A stretch of 62,387 bases of DNA. Origin: Gemmatimonadota bacterium. GTDB taxonomy: Bacteria; Latescibacterota; UBA2968; UBA8231. The notes under the pieces were generated by a model. It searched no databases. It saw only the letters and a list, made by a program, of their open reading frames with translations, and was not told the origin of the DNA. A program made the position numbers and the translations under genes. This document shows, piece after piece, positions 52,780-61,412 of this stretch. Location of the stretch: assembly GCA_018673255.1 (NCBI GenBank), contig JABHDC010000109.1, positions 1 through 62,387 on the forward strand, read 5' to 3'. Every line of letters starts with the position of its first letter. The stretch's first letter is position 1.

Positions 52780-54719
52780 GAACTCCTTGTGAGGGGCAGC
52801 CGCAGGCGGAACACCGAACCACCCTCTTTTCGAGGGTGGACATCGACGCTGCCACCGTGTGATTGGGCGATTCCTGCGACCAGGGCCAGACCCAGACCGG
52901 TGCCGGTCGCACTCCTGCCAGCATTGCTGGCCCGACGATACTTCTCGAAGACCGCACGACGCTCGGCCTCAGGGACCCCGATCCCGTGATCGGCGACGTC
53001 GACACAGACGAATTGTTCCTGCTGATAGACGTTGAGCTGAATCCGCCGATCATCAGTCGAATATTTGACGGCGTTGCTCAGCAGGTTGGCCACCGCCGAG
53101 GCCAGCGCCTCTGGATCGGCCGGGATTGCGGGCAATCCGGGGTGAATGTCGACGCCGACCTCAAAGCCCTGTTCGTCGAAGAGGGGCTCAAATTCCTCGA
53201 CAGTGTCCTCCACTACCTGACCCACATCGACTTCGTCGAATTCGAGACTCTTGCGGCCACTCTCCATCCGCGAGAAATCGAGGATATTTCCCACCATGCG
53301 ACTCAGACGCTGGCTCTCGCGCATCATCGTACGCAGATAGTCCTGGCGTTGGACCTCTGAACTGACTCGATCGAAGAGCAGGGTCTCCGCATACATGCGG
53401 ATCGACGTCAGGGGCGTGCGAAGTTCGTGGGAAACATTGGCGACAAACTCAGCTCGCATTCTTGCCGTCTCCACCTCACGCGTCGTCTCCCGCAGCAGCA
53501 CCCAGAGACCCAGACCGATGGCAGCAGCGAGAAAGGCGATCCCCCCAACCAACAGGGCACTGCGATTGCGGTAGTGTTCGAAGACGAAGGGCTGATCGCG
53601 CGAATAGATGCCCAGATTCAGCCGGTAGATCGTATCGCTGGCGGCGGCAACGAGTCGTACAGCTTCGCCATACCGCCCTTCGAACTCGTGGGTGTCCTGG
53701 ACGTGGAAGAGGGCCACTTCGAAACCGGCCTCCCGTAGCGACTGACCCGCGTCACTTGCCAGGATCGATTCAACGAGGGCCTGCAGGTCGATGCGGGCAC
53801 CCACTGCCCCCCCGCTCTGCGTCGGGCGCGCAATGGCGAAGATTGTGCCTCCGTCCGGTCCAGCACCACAGAAATAGGTGACCCCGGGACGCACCAGGGC
53901 CGTTTCGAGCAGGTCATCGTAGGCGCTGACGAAGTTGGCTCGCTGCACGATCTGGTTCAGAGCGGCCTGCAGGTCCGGACGGTCGATGTGCCACCGCGTA
54001 CGCTGTAGAGATCGGGCGAAGTGGCCCACAGCTAGGCGTATCCCCGGATGGAGCGGGATCTCATCGGCCAGCACCGCAGCGGCCCACGTCTCTATCCATT
54101 CGATCGTGCGCACGCCGCTCGAGTCACCAGCAAGATGGGCAACCTGCCGTAACGTGCTCAACGTCAGAGGGTGGGCGCCATCTGCATCCAGCGTCCGCGC
54201 ATGGCTCTGTAGACGGCGATGGGTGAGATCCGACCCCGTAGCATCGCCAGCAGCCAGCAATGACCGACCGATCGCATTGAGTGCCTCGGCCTCTTCGCCT
54301 GGTGCCAGGGCAGCGTCGAGAGCGACTCGGTAAACCTCGGCAGCGGCACCGGGAAGGGCCTGCCCAAACTCGAGTCTTTCACCTTGCTGGAGCGCGAGAG
54401 CAAAGTCTGAGCTGCGTTCAGGCAGCGTCGGTCGCAGCATTGAGGGGAGGAGGAAGCTGCCGAGGGAATCCAGAGAAAAGTGAAACACGATCTCGGGCAA
54501 ATCAGGACGGGGCGCCGTTGGGTCATCCGCTAAAGAAGCAACGAGCTCCCCGACGCGGCGATCCAACGCGACGCGCAGTGCCGGTGCTCGCAGACGTACG
54601 TCGGCCAGCGAACTGCTCTGCTGATCAAGGGCAGCACGCAGGCTGAGAAACGTAAGGATGCCGGCGGGGCCGACGATGAGCCCCAGGAAGAGGGCAAGGC
54701 GAAGTTTGATTCCAAGCAT
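52776..54719 (-). CDS. Membrane sensor histidine kinase with large TPR-like periplasmic domain
   Basis: 647 aa from the ATG at 54719, preceded by GGAGA and directly opening the first membrane helix (IKLRLALFLGLIVGPAGILTF). A periplasmic region of about 340 residues is rich in alpha-helical TPR-like pairs (PGAAAEVYRVALDAALAPGE, EEAEALNAIGRSLLAAGDA). The second helix is LLVGGIAFLAAAIGLGLWVLL. HisKA with FVANVSHELRTPLTSIR; ATPase with LLSNAVKY, DHGIGVP and GTGLGLALV. It phosphorylates the coupled OmpR-type regulator. Divergent from the AbrB/PIN genes. Confidence 0.9.
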   Translation of the reverse strand: MLGIKLRLALFLGLIVGPAGILTFLSLRAALDQQSSSLADVRLRAPALRVALDRRVGELVASLADDPTAPRPDLPEIVFHFSLDSLGSFLLPSMLRPTLPERSSDFALALQQGERLEFGQALPGAAAEVYRVALDAALAPGEEAEALNAIGRSLLAAGDATGSDLTHRRLQSHARTLDADGAHPLTLSTLRQVAHLAGDSSGVRTIEWIETWAAAVLADEIPLHPGIRLAVGHFARSLQRTRWHIDRPDLQAALNQIVQRANFVSAYDDLLETALVRPGVTYFCGAGPDGGTIFAIARPTQSGGAVGARIDLQALVESILASDAGQSLREAGFEVALFHVQDTHEFEGRYGEAVRLVAAASDTIYRLNLGIYSRDQPFVFEHYRNRSALLVGGIAFLAAAIGLGLWVLLRETTREVETARMRAEFVANVSHELRTPLTSIRMYAETLLFDRVSSEVQRQDYLRTMMRESQRLSRMVGNILDFSRMESGRKSLEFDEVDVGQVVEDTVEEFEPLFDEQGFEVGVDIHPGLPAIPADPEALASAVANLLSNAVKYSTDDRRIQLNVYQQEQFVCVDVADHGIGVPEAERRAVFEKYRRASNAGRSATGTGLGLALVAGIAQSHGGSVDVHPRKEGGSVFRLRLPLTRSS

Positions 54720-54832
54720 GACGGTCTCCGAGTCCCCAAGAATACGAGAGTCAGACGGGCCAGGTGTCATGAAGTTGTCAGGATGTGGTCAGGATGGGCG
54801 TGGGCAACGAGATCCGGATGCAACTTCGAGTC

Positions 54833-54863
54833 GAATTCCTATATTTCCAGTAGGAATTCCTAC
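54833..54863. promoter_or_regulatory. Operator-like palindromes before the toxin-antitoxin operon
   Basis: GAATTCCTA at 54833-54841 is the inverted copy of TAGGAATTC at 54851-54859, and GTAGGAATTCCTAC at 54850-54863 is itself a perfect 14-bp palindrome. The array of half-sites ends 13 bp before the antitoxin ATG (54877). Autoregulation by an AbrB/SpoVT-type antitoxin fits this arrangement. Confidence 0.6.
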
Positions 54864-54876
54864 ACAGGAGGACTAC

Positions 54877-55101
54877 ATGCGTACGCGAGTATCGGAGAAG
54901 GGCCAGATCACCATTCCGAAGCAACTGCGAGATCAGCTCGGGATTCGTGTCGGCACGGAGCTGGAGTTCACGACGGACCAGGGACGCTTGATCGGCGCCA
55001 AGATCGAACCCGTAGATCCAGTCTTGTCCGTCACCGGGATCGCCGACGCCCCCGTCGATACAGCAGGCTACCTCGATGAAACGCGGGGACCAGTGGAGTG
55101 A
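54877..55101 (+). CDS. AbrB/SpoVT-family antitoxin
   Basis: 74 aa from the ATG at 54877 with AGGAGG upstream. RTRVSEKGQITIPKQLRDQLG is the swapped-hairpin DNA-binding domain; VDPVLSVTGIADAPVDT in the tail is the toxin-contacting part. The stop overlaps the start of the PIN toxin gene (GTGA at 55098-55101). It neutralises the toxin and probably represses the operon through the palindromes upstream. Confidence 0.9.
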   Translation: MRTRVSEKGQITIPKQLRDQLGIRVGTELEFTTDQGRLIGAKIEPVDPVLSVTGIADAPVDTAGYLDETRGPVE

Positions 55102-55505
55102 CGACGGCGATTGATACCTCTGTACTGATGGATGTTTTCTCCGCTTCACCAGATTTCCTGCCTGGTTCGCAGGAGGCCCTGCGAAAGGCCAGGCAACTCG
55201 GTAGAATCGTGGTCTGTGATGTGGTTGTGTCAGAGCTCCGTCCACTGTTCAGGAATCGCGAAACTCTTGAGAAGGCCTTGTTCGTTACGCTCGGTGCCGA
55301 ATATCTGCCATGCAACGCAGAAACGGCCATGCTTGCCGGCGAGATCTTCGCGCAATACCGATTGGCAGGCGGCACCAGGCAGCATCTGATCCCGGACTTC
55401 CTGATCGCAGCCCATGCCATAACCCAGGCCGATGCTCTCCTCACTCGGGATCGTGGTTTCTATCGGAAGTGGTTCACAGATCTGACGCTCATCGAGCCGC
55501 AGTAG
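55098..55505 (+). CDS. PIN-domain ribonuclease toxin (VapC family)
   Basis: 135 aa, GTG start in a four-base overlap with the antitoxin gene. PIN motifs: TTAIDTSVLMDVF (first Asp), VVSELRPLF (Glu), HLIPDFLIAAHAI (Asp of second cluster) and ALLTRDRGFYRKWF (final Asp). All acidic residues are present, so it is probably an active Mg2+-dependent RNase targeting tRNA or rRNA. Confidence 0.9.
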   Translation: MTTAIDTSVLMDVFSASPDFLPGSQEALRKARQLGRIVVCDVVVSELRPLFRNRETLEKALFVTLGAEYLPCNAETAMLAGEIFAQYRLAGGTRQHLIPDFLIAAHAITQADALLTRDRGFYRKWFTDLTLIEPQ

Positions 55506-55560
55506 AGTTTCCAGCCCCGGCGGTCGAAAGACTAAGTGCTCTCATGCAGATTGCCATCCT

Positions 55561-56340
55561 ATGGATCCGACAGACAAGACCGATCCGGTGAGCGACCAGC
55601 TGTTGATCGACATCCAGCTGGATCGTGACGCGGTACCCTCCTTCGAGGCATACCCCTTCTGCCTGGATGTGGTCCGCCACCTTCACAAACTGCGGCTCAA
55701 CCCGGGCGTTACCTTCTTCATCGGTGAGAATGGCAGTGGCAAGTCCACCCTCCTGGAAGCGCTGGCCGTCGCCTGGGGGCTCAATGCAGAGGGTGGATCG
55801 CGTCACCATCACTTTGACACCCGCTCATCGCATTCCGCCCTCCACCAGTATCTGCGCCTGTCCCGGGGCGACCGCCGGGCCCGCGATGCCTACTTCCTGC
55901 GCGCCGAAAGCTTCTTCAATGTCGCCTCCGAGATCGAGCGCCTGGATGAAGACAACGTACCCGCCCAACGGATCGGTCCCGCCTATGGCCCCCGCGCACT
56001 GCACGAGCAGTCACATGGTGAGTCATTCCTCTCTCTGCTCATGAATCGCTTCCACCCAGGTGGTCTCTTCATCCTCGATGAACCCGAGGCCGCCCTCTCA
56101 CCGAATCGACAGATGGCAGCCATGGCGCGGATTCACGAGCTGGTCGGGCAGAGTTCGCAATTCGTCATCGCCACGCATTCACCCATCATCATGGCCTACC
56201 CGAAAGCCACCATCTACCAGCTGGACGAGGATGGCATCACACAGGTCGACTATACCGAGACCGAGCACTACACGGTGACGAAGGCTTTTCTGAATGGCCA
56301 TGAGCGGATGTTGTCGAGGCTATTGGATCAGGACGAATGA
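55561..56340 (+). CDS. Small AAA-type ATPase (ABC/SMC-like, single domain)
   Basis: 259 aa. Walker A GENGSGKSTLLEAL, signature-like SHGESFLSLLMNRF and Walker B GGLFILDEPEAALSP, with a terminal H-loop-like VIATHSPIIM. This is the common short 'AAA family ATPase/predicted ATP-binding protein' close to RecF/SMC heads. No toxin, nuclease or Abi partner gene is adjacent apart from the upstream VapBC pair, so no defence role can be argued. Confidence 0.85.
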   Translation: MDPTDKTDPVSDQLLIDIQLDRDAVPSFEAYPFCLDVVRHLHKLRLNPGVTFFIGENGSGKSTLLEALAVAWGLNAEGGSRHHHFDTRSSHSALHQYLRLSRGDRRARDAYFLRAESFFNVASEIERLDEDNVPAQRIGPAYGPRALHEQSHGESFLSLLMNRFHPGGLFILDEPEAALSPNRQMAAMARIHELVGQSSQFVIATHSPIIMAYPKATIYQLDEDGITQVDYTETEHYTVTKAFLNGHERMLSRLLDQDE

Positions 56341-56356
56341 CGCGCGTTCTTCGGTG

Positions 56357-56386
56357 TTGTCATTCTGCAATCCAGTTAGCTATACT
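56357..56386 (+). promoter_or_regulatory. Sigma70-type promoter for leuS
   Basis: TTGTCA at 56357-56362 and TATACT at 56381-56386 with an 18-bp spacer. The expected start point is near 56393, which gives a leader of about 200 nt before leuS. Confidence 0.5.
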
Positions 56387-56395
56387 CAACTCATC

Positions 56396-56500
56396 ATGAC
56401 AGCCACGACTCACACCAACCTGCGCGGCGCTCTTCTCGAGGCGCGACTTCCGGAGCTTCGGCTCATAGGCCCGGCACAGGTGAGGTGTAACCACTCGTAG
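56396..56500 (+). CDS. Candidate leucine-rich leader peptide of leuS
   Basis: 34 codons from an ATG three or so bases after the predicted transcription start (so translated from a leaderless end, if at all). The product MTATTHTNLRGALLEARLPE continues LRLIGP... and has six leucines, grouped between codons 9 and 23, upstream of a terminator. Within the coding part, GAGC-TTCG-GCTC forms a small hairpin. This is the layout of a ribosome-mediated attenuator, but leucine codons are spaced rather than consecutive. Confidence 0.4.
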   Translation: MTATTHTNLRGALLEARLPELRLIGPAQVRCNHS

Positions 56501-56532
56501 CTCTACCACAGAGAATCAGAGTTTGCACAAGC

Positions 56533-56563
56533 CCGCTGCCGAGAATACGGTGGCGGTTTTTTT
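56533..56563 (+). terminator. Rho-independent terminator/attenuator in the leuS leader
   Basis: CCGCTGCC at 56533-56540 pairs with GGTGGCGG at 56549-56556 (two G-T pairs), followed by seven T (56557-56563). It sits 35 bp before the leuS ATG, between promoter and gene, and so must be bypassed for leuS expression. Confidence 0.7.
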
Positions 56564-56598
56564 GTGTTCTGCGGCAGATCGGATATGGGAAACTGGAT

Positions 56599-59007
56599 AT
56601 GACGACGTACGATCATACTGAAGTTGAGACGAAGTGGCGTGATCACTGGGCACAGGAGGAGACCTTCCAGGTCGATCTGAATGCTGCCAGCCGGCCCTAC
56701 TACAACCTGATGATGTTCCCCTACCCTTCCGCCGAAGGGCTGCACATGGGGAACCTCTTCTCCTATACCGGCAGCGATGTGCACGGTCGCTTCTGTCGAG
56801 CTCAGGGGTATGACGTCTTCGAACCATTCGGCTGGGATGCCTTCGGGATCCACTCGGAGAATTTCGCCATCAAGACCGGCAGGCATCCCAAGACTCTGAC
56901 CCCGGTGAACATTGCCAACTTCCGACGGCAGTTGGAACGGCTGGGAATCGCCGTCGACTGGTCCCATGAGGTCGATACAACCGATCCGTCCTACTACCGC
57001 TGGACCCAGTGGTTGTTTCTGCGCCTGTACGAGGCGGGCCTGATCTACCGACAGGAAGCCGCGGTCAATTGGTGTCCATCCTGTCGCACGGTGCTCTCCG
57101 CCGAGCAGGCCGCTGGCGGCACGTGCGAGCGTTGCGACAGTGACGTCGAACAGCGGGAGATGCTGCAGTGGTTTGCCCGCATCTCCGCCTACGCGGACCG
57201 TCTCCTGGATCATCTGGACCAGATCGACTGGTCACCGATCACGCGGCAGGCACAGGCGCACTGGATCGGACGCAGTCAAGGTGCGCGAATCCACTTCCCC
57301 GTGGCTGATGCTGACACATCGATCGAGATCTTCACCACCCGGCCCGACACACTGTGGGGTGCCACCTATCTGGTCCTGGCGCCGGAGCACCCGTTGGTCG
57401 AGCAACTGGCAACGGACGAAACCCGCGCCGCTGTCACCGCCTATGTCGAGGCGGCCCGCAGCATGAGCCTGGCACAACGACAGACCGTGGGGACCAGGAA
57501 AACGGGTGTCTTCACCGGCACCTGGGCGACCCATCCAGCGACGGGCCAGGCCATTCCAATCTGGATCGCAGACTATGTCCTGACAGGATACGGCACGGGC
57601 GCCATCATGGCCGTGCCCGCCCACGACCGACGAGATTTCGAATTCGCCCGTGCCTTTGACCTCCCCGTGAGTCATGTGATCGAAGCACCGGAGGATGAGA
57701 CGCTGCCATATGAGGGAGAGGGCAGGCTGGTGGCCAGCGGACCCTTCACCGGACAGGACAGTGCGGACGCGCGGGGCCCAATCTGCGAATGGCTGAAACG
57801 TGCAGGGGCAGGAGAGGCGACAGTCCAGTATCGCCTCCGCGACTGGTGCCTGAGCCGGCAACGCTACTGGGGACCGCCGATTCCCGTCATCCACTGTAGT
57901 GACTGCGGTGCGGTGCCGGTACCCGATGAGGACCTGCCCGTACGTCTGCCTGACCTGGAGGATTACAGACCCGATGGCTCCGGTCGATCTCCCCTGGCCC
58001 GATGTGAGGAGTTCGTACAGGCCGAATGCCCCGTTTGCCATCGGCCAGCCACCCGCGAGACAGACGTGAGCGACAACTTCCTCGACTCGGCCTGGTACTT
58101 TCTGCGTTATCCCTGCCACGATCGTGAGGATGTGCCTTTCGACGCAGACGTGCTGCAAGAGTGGATGCCCGTGCACATGTATGTGGGTGGCAATGAGCAT
58201 GCCGTACTGCATCTGATGTACACGCGCTTCCTGACCATGGCCCTCAGCGACCTGGGGCACCTGCCCTTCGAGGAACCCTTTCGTCGCTTCCGCGCCAATG
58301 GCATCATCACGAGAGACGGCGCCAAGATGAGCAAGTCAAAGGGCAACGTCGTGAGTCCCGACAAACTCATGGATCGCTTCGGGGCCGATGCGCTGCGCAC
58401 CTATCTGATGTTCTCAGGAAACTTCCAGGAGGGGGGGGATTTTCAGGAGGGTGGAATCCACGGAACCCGGCGATTCCTGGAACGCCTGTGGCGCTACATC
58501 ACGAAGGAGCGATTTGTCCGGGGGCCCATCCACGACGCCGATGTCGATCGGGCCCTCCACCGCACGATCGACAAGGTCACGCGAGACCTGGAGGAACTGC
58601 ACTACAACACCGCTGTGGCAGCGCTGATGGAGCTACTCAACCAGCTCACAGCGGCGCCGACGCACTTTGCGACCTGCCGCCGCATCATGCTGCAATTGAT
58701 CTCGCCCTTCGCTCCCTTCATCACGCAGGAGTTGTGGCAACGATCCGGCGAACGCGGCCAGGCCTGCAACGCTGAGTGGCCCGCGGCGTCCCCGGAGAAG
58801 ATGATCGCCGAAACCGTGACGATCGCCATTCAGGTCGACGGCAAGATGCGGGCGCGCCTGCAGCTGCCCCAGGGTGCTTCAGAAGAGGACGTGCGCGCCG
58901 CCGCTGCCGCAGAGGAGCGTGTCGCAGCACGACTGACAGGCCGAGCGATCGACCGTATCATCCACGTTCCGGATCGGCTGTTGAACATCGTTCTGGTCGG
59001 TACGTGA
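56599..59007 (+). CDS. leuS: Leucyl-tRNA synthetase
   Basis: 802 aa. Class I motifs are HMGN within YPSAEGLHMGNLFSYTG and KMSKSKGN; the editing domain has TTRPDTLWGATYLVLAPEHP and YGTGAIMAVPAHDRRDFEFA; zinc-site cysteines are in CSDCG and CPVCH. The length is slightly below that of Escherichia coli. The C-terminal anticodon-binding and tail domains are present (ITQELWQRSG; IAIQVDGKMRARLQLP). It charges tRNA-Leu. Expression is probably controlled through the leader terminator. Confidence 0.97.
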   Translation: MTTYDHTEVETKWRDHWAQEETFQVDLNAASRPYYNLMMFPYPSAEGLHMGNLFSYTGSDVHGRFCRAQGYDVFEPFGWDAFGIHSENFAIKTGRHPKTLTPVNIANFRRQLERLGIAVDWSHEVDTTDPSYYRWTQWLFLRLYEAGLIYRQEAAVNWCPSCRTVLSAEQAAGGTCERCDSDVEQREMLQWFARISAYADRLLDHLDQIDWSPITRQAQAHWIGRSQGARIHFPVADADTSIEIFTTRPDTLWGATYLVLAPEHPLVEQLATDETRAAVTAYVEAARSMSLAQRQTVGTRKTGVFTGTWATHPATGQAIPIWIADYVLTGYGTGAIMAVPAHDRRDFEFARAFDLPVSHVIEAPEDETLPYEGEGRLVASGPFTGQDSADARGPICEWLKRAGAGEATVQYRLRDWCLSRQRYWGPPIPVIHCSDCGAVPVPDEDLPVRLPDLEDYRPDGSGRSPLARCEEFVQAECPVCHRPATRETDVSDNFLDSAWYFLRYPCHDREDVPFDADVLQEWMPVHMYVGGNEHAVLHLMYTRFLTMALSDLGHLPFEEPFRRFRANGIITRDGAKMSKSKGNVVSPDKLMDRFGADALRTYLMFSGNFQEGGDFQEGGIHGTRRFLERLWRYITKERFVRGPIHDADVDRALHRTIDKVTRDLEELHYNTAVAALMELLNQLTAAPTHFATCRRIMLQLISPFAPFITQELWQRSGERGQACNAEWPAASPEKMIAETVTIAIQVDGKMRARLQLPQGASEEDVRAAAAAEERVAARLTGRAIDRIIHVPDRLLNIVLVGT

Positions 59008-59048
59008 GCACGATTCGCAGGACATTCTGACAGAAGGGATCGATCGCT

Positions 59049-59741
59049 TTGGACAGACATGATCGGCACCACGCCGCCCTGTTCGATCTGGACTGTACCC
59101 TCATCGACCGCCATCAGTCCATCGCCGCCTATGCGCAGAGATTCATCGACGATTTCCACGCCGGACTCGGCACGCACGACATCGAGACGGTCCTGCCTGT
59201 TCTGATGCGGGCAGATGGGGGCGGCTATCGCGCGGCAGAGCGCGCCGGAGACATTCTCACAGGCCTGGCCTGGAAGCAGGCGCCCGGGGCCGATCAACTC
59301 GACACGCACTGGCGTCAACACACACCCGTCATGTCCGTGTTGATGGAGGGCGCCATCGATACATTGCGGGCCTGCCGCGCCCGCAATCTGGCACTGGCCA
59401 TCGTGACCAATGGCACGGTGAAGTCGCAGCAGCGGAAACTTGATGCGCTCGAACTCGAAGCCGAAGTCGACGCCGTCGTCATCTCTGAAGCTGTGGGCTG
59501 CAAGAAACCGGATCCGCGAATCTACACCGCCGCCCTCGACGCGCTCGGTGTGCCGGCCGAGCAGGCCATCTACATCGGAGATCATCCCATCAACGATGTG
59601 CTCGGCGCCACTGACGCCGGCCTGCGTGCCATCTGGCTCGAAGGCTCGCAGGACTGGCCCGCCGACCGAGCACCCCATCGATGGGTTGCGCAGACTCTTG
59701 CAGAAGTGATCACACTGATCGACCAGATCGCTTCAGACTGA
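59049..59741 (+). CDS. HAD-superfamily hydrolase
   Basis: 230 aa with a TTG start and AAGGGA upstream. Motif I AALFDLDCTLID (nucleophile Asp and Asp+2), motif II IVTNGTVKS, motif III lysine in GCKKPDPRIY and motif IV YIGDHPINDV are all present. The helical cap lies between residues about 20 and 95, as in phosphoglycolate-phosphatase-like enzymes. Substrate unknown. It follows leuS by 41 bp. Confidence 0.88.
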   Translation: MDRHDRHHAALFDLDCTLIDRHQSIAAYAQRFIDDFHAGLGTHDIETVLPVLMRADGGGYRAAERAGDILTGLAWKQAPGADQLDTHWRQHTPVMSVLMEGAIDTLRACRARNLALAIVTNGTVKSQQRKLDALELEAEVDAVVISEAVGCKKPDPRIYTAALDALGVPAEQAIYIGDHPINDVLGATDAGLRAIWLEGSQDWPADRAPHRWVAQTLAEVITLIDQIASD

Positions 59742-59830
59742 ACGCCTGACCTGATGATCTGACCCTCGCTGTCAGCGAATCGGGTCCATCGAGGTCATCT
59801 GCTCGGGGTGTTCTGGCGAACGGTGTCTCA

Positions 59831-60658
59831 TCACTTGTTGGCAGCCGCCGCATCCAGATCCTGGAGAATCCTTTCGTGGCGTTCCACCACGGCCCCGCGG
59901 AAACCCGTGTGCGTGAAGATGTAACGGCGCTCGTGACGGATTCCGTCGAAGACACGCCGGGCCAGCTCCATCGGCTCCGTACCTTCGGCCACACTCTCCT
60001 GGAACCAACTCCGATTCTGCTCCATCGTCGCGGTTCCTTCGGCTGTCGACGTCAGTTCGTTGACCAGATTCGTGCGCACGAACCCCGGACAGATGACGGA
60101 GGCCCGCACGGTCGACCCCTCTTCCTCGAGTTGCTGATCGAGTGAATCGCTCAAGCTGACCACGGCATGTTTGGTCATGCTGTAGATGGAGATGGATGGC
60201 GCCGAGATCACGCCAGCGATGGATGCCGTGTTCACGATCCGGCTTGGGTGATTCTGTTTCATCATCAATGGCAGGAAGCTGCGGCAACCGTGGATGACAC
60301 CCCAGAGATTCACATTGACCAATCGTTGCCAGTCATCCTCTGTGGCCTTCCACAGGCTCCCCAGGTCGGATGAGGCCACCACGCCGGCATTGTTGAAGAG
60401 CAAACCGATCTCCCCACCCAACTCGACGGCGGCCTGAGCCAGCGCCTCTACCGAGGCTGGATCGGACACATCCGTCGGCACGGCGGTGACCCGCGGCGAC
60501 ATCTCAAGCAATGTGGCGTGCGTTTCGGACAGGGCCACCTCGTCGAGATCGGCCAGTACAACCCGCATCCCCTCGGCCAGACAGGTCTCGGCCAGGGCCC
60601 GACCAACCCCCTTCGCGGCCCCTGTGACGACGGCGACTCTGTCGGCGAATTCAGACAT
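59831..60658 (-). CDS. Short-chain dehydrogenase/reductase
   Basis: 275 aa from the ATG at 60658, chosen because it immediately precedes RVAVVTGAAKGVGRALAE, the cofactor loop; longer readings would run through the upstream gene. NNAGVV, NTASIAG and YSMTKHA supply the NNAG, Ser and YxxxK motifs. The start overlaps the end of the DHFR-like gene by eight bases. An alcohol or sugar substrate is likely but not identifiable. Confidence 0.9.
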   Translation of the reverse strand: MSEFADRVAVVTGAAKGVGRALAETCLAEGMRVVLADLDEVALSETHATLLEMSPRVTAVPTDVSDPASVEALAQAAVELGGEIGLLFNNAGVVASSDLGSLWKATEDDWQRLVNVNLWGVIHGCRSFLPLMMKQNHPSRIVNTASIAGVISAPSISIYSMTKHAVVSLSDSLDQQLEEEGSTVRASVICPGFVRTNLVNELTSTAEGTATMEQNRSWFQESVAEGTEPMELARRVFDGIRHERRYIFTHTGFRGAVVERHERILQDLDAAAANK

Positions 60659-61193
60659 ATGAGATCTCGTATTCGCTCTGAACGAGTCCAGTCGGGTAGC
60701 TACGTGTCTCCACGTGCTGCAGCGGAATATCCGTCGCCAGTTCACCGAACAGGGGAAGTCCACTTCCCAACAGGACCGGGACACGCGTAATGATCAGCCG
60801 TGAGATCAACCCGGCTCGCAGAAACCGCTGTATCGTCACACCTCCATCGATATACAGGCTGCTGGCGCCACGTTGGCTGAGCTGATCCACGATGTCGCCA
60901 GGATCACCGGTCATCCATTCGACCCGATCAGTCAGGTGAGGCGGGATCTGGATGGCTGTCGACGCGAGGACGACGACGGGCACACTGTAGCTCCACTCGC
61001 CGAATCCCAGAATGACTTCGAATGATTTGCGCCCCATGATCAGGTAGTCGACAGATGCGATGAAGTCGCTATAGCCGTAGTCCTCGCCATCACCTGTGCC
61101 ATCGGCTCCCGGCAGCCAGTCAAGACTCCCATCGGATCGGGCGATGTAGCCATCCAGGCTGGTCGCGATGTATACGGAACATGTTGCGGTCAT
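60651..61193 (-). CDS. Dihydrofolate reductase-like protein (RibD C-terminal family)
   Basis: 180 aa from the ATG at 61193 with GGAGG upstream. SVYIATSLDGYIARSDGSLDW is the start of the RibD-C/DHFR-like fold; YLIMGRKSFEVILGF, LYIDGGVTIQRFL and TRVPVLLGSG continue it. This family includes riboflavin-type deaminase reductase domains and many solitary reductases of unknown substrate (YwjB/YyaP-like). Coupled to the SDR gene downstream. Confidence 0.88.
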   Translation of the reverse strand: MTATCSVYIATSLDGYIARSDGSLDWLPGADGTGDGEDYGYSDFIASVDYLIMGRKSFEVILGFGEWSYSVPVVVLASTAIQIPPHLTDRVEWMTGDPGDIVDQLSQRGASSLYIDGGVTIQRFLRAGLISRLIITRVPVLLGSGLPLFGELATDIPLQHVETRSYPTGLVQSEYEISYV

Positions 61194-61412
61194 GCGCTTG
61201 GGACCTCCATTCACAATAGACGACGGTCGAGCTTCGCAGGCGAACCGGGTGGCTGAATCCGCAGGAGAAGACCCTCGCATCTATCGGATGATGTAGAACC
61301 TTCTTCCGGATTCTCACCATAGTGCTGTCGTGACCTGCGGTCCAACCGATTCGCATCCCAACCGTAACTCGGGTAGGATGTACTTGGGTGACATCAGGGC
61401 GAGACAGGAGAC

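Noticed and set aside
55098..56340. Defence island (VapBC plus AAA ATPase)
   Set aside because: The ATPase has no nuclease or effector partner and the neighbours are housekeeping genes; nothing supports a defence role.
56396..56570. T-box riboswitch upstream of leuS
   Set aside because: No AGGGTGGNACCGCG-type T-box or matching antiterminator was found; a peptide attenuator or simple terminator fits better.
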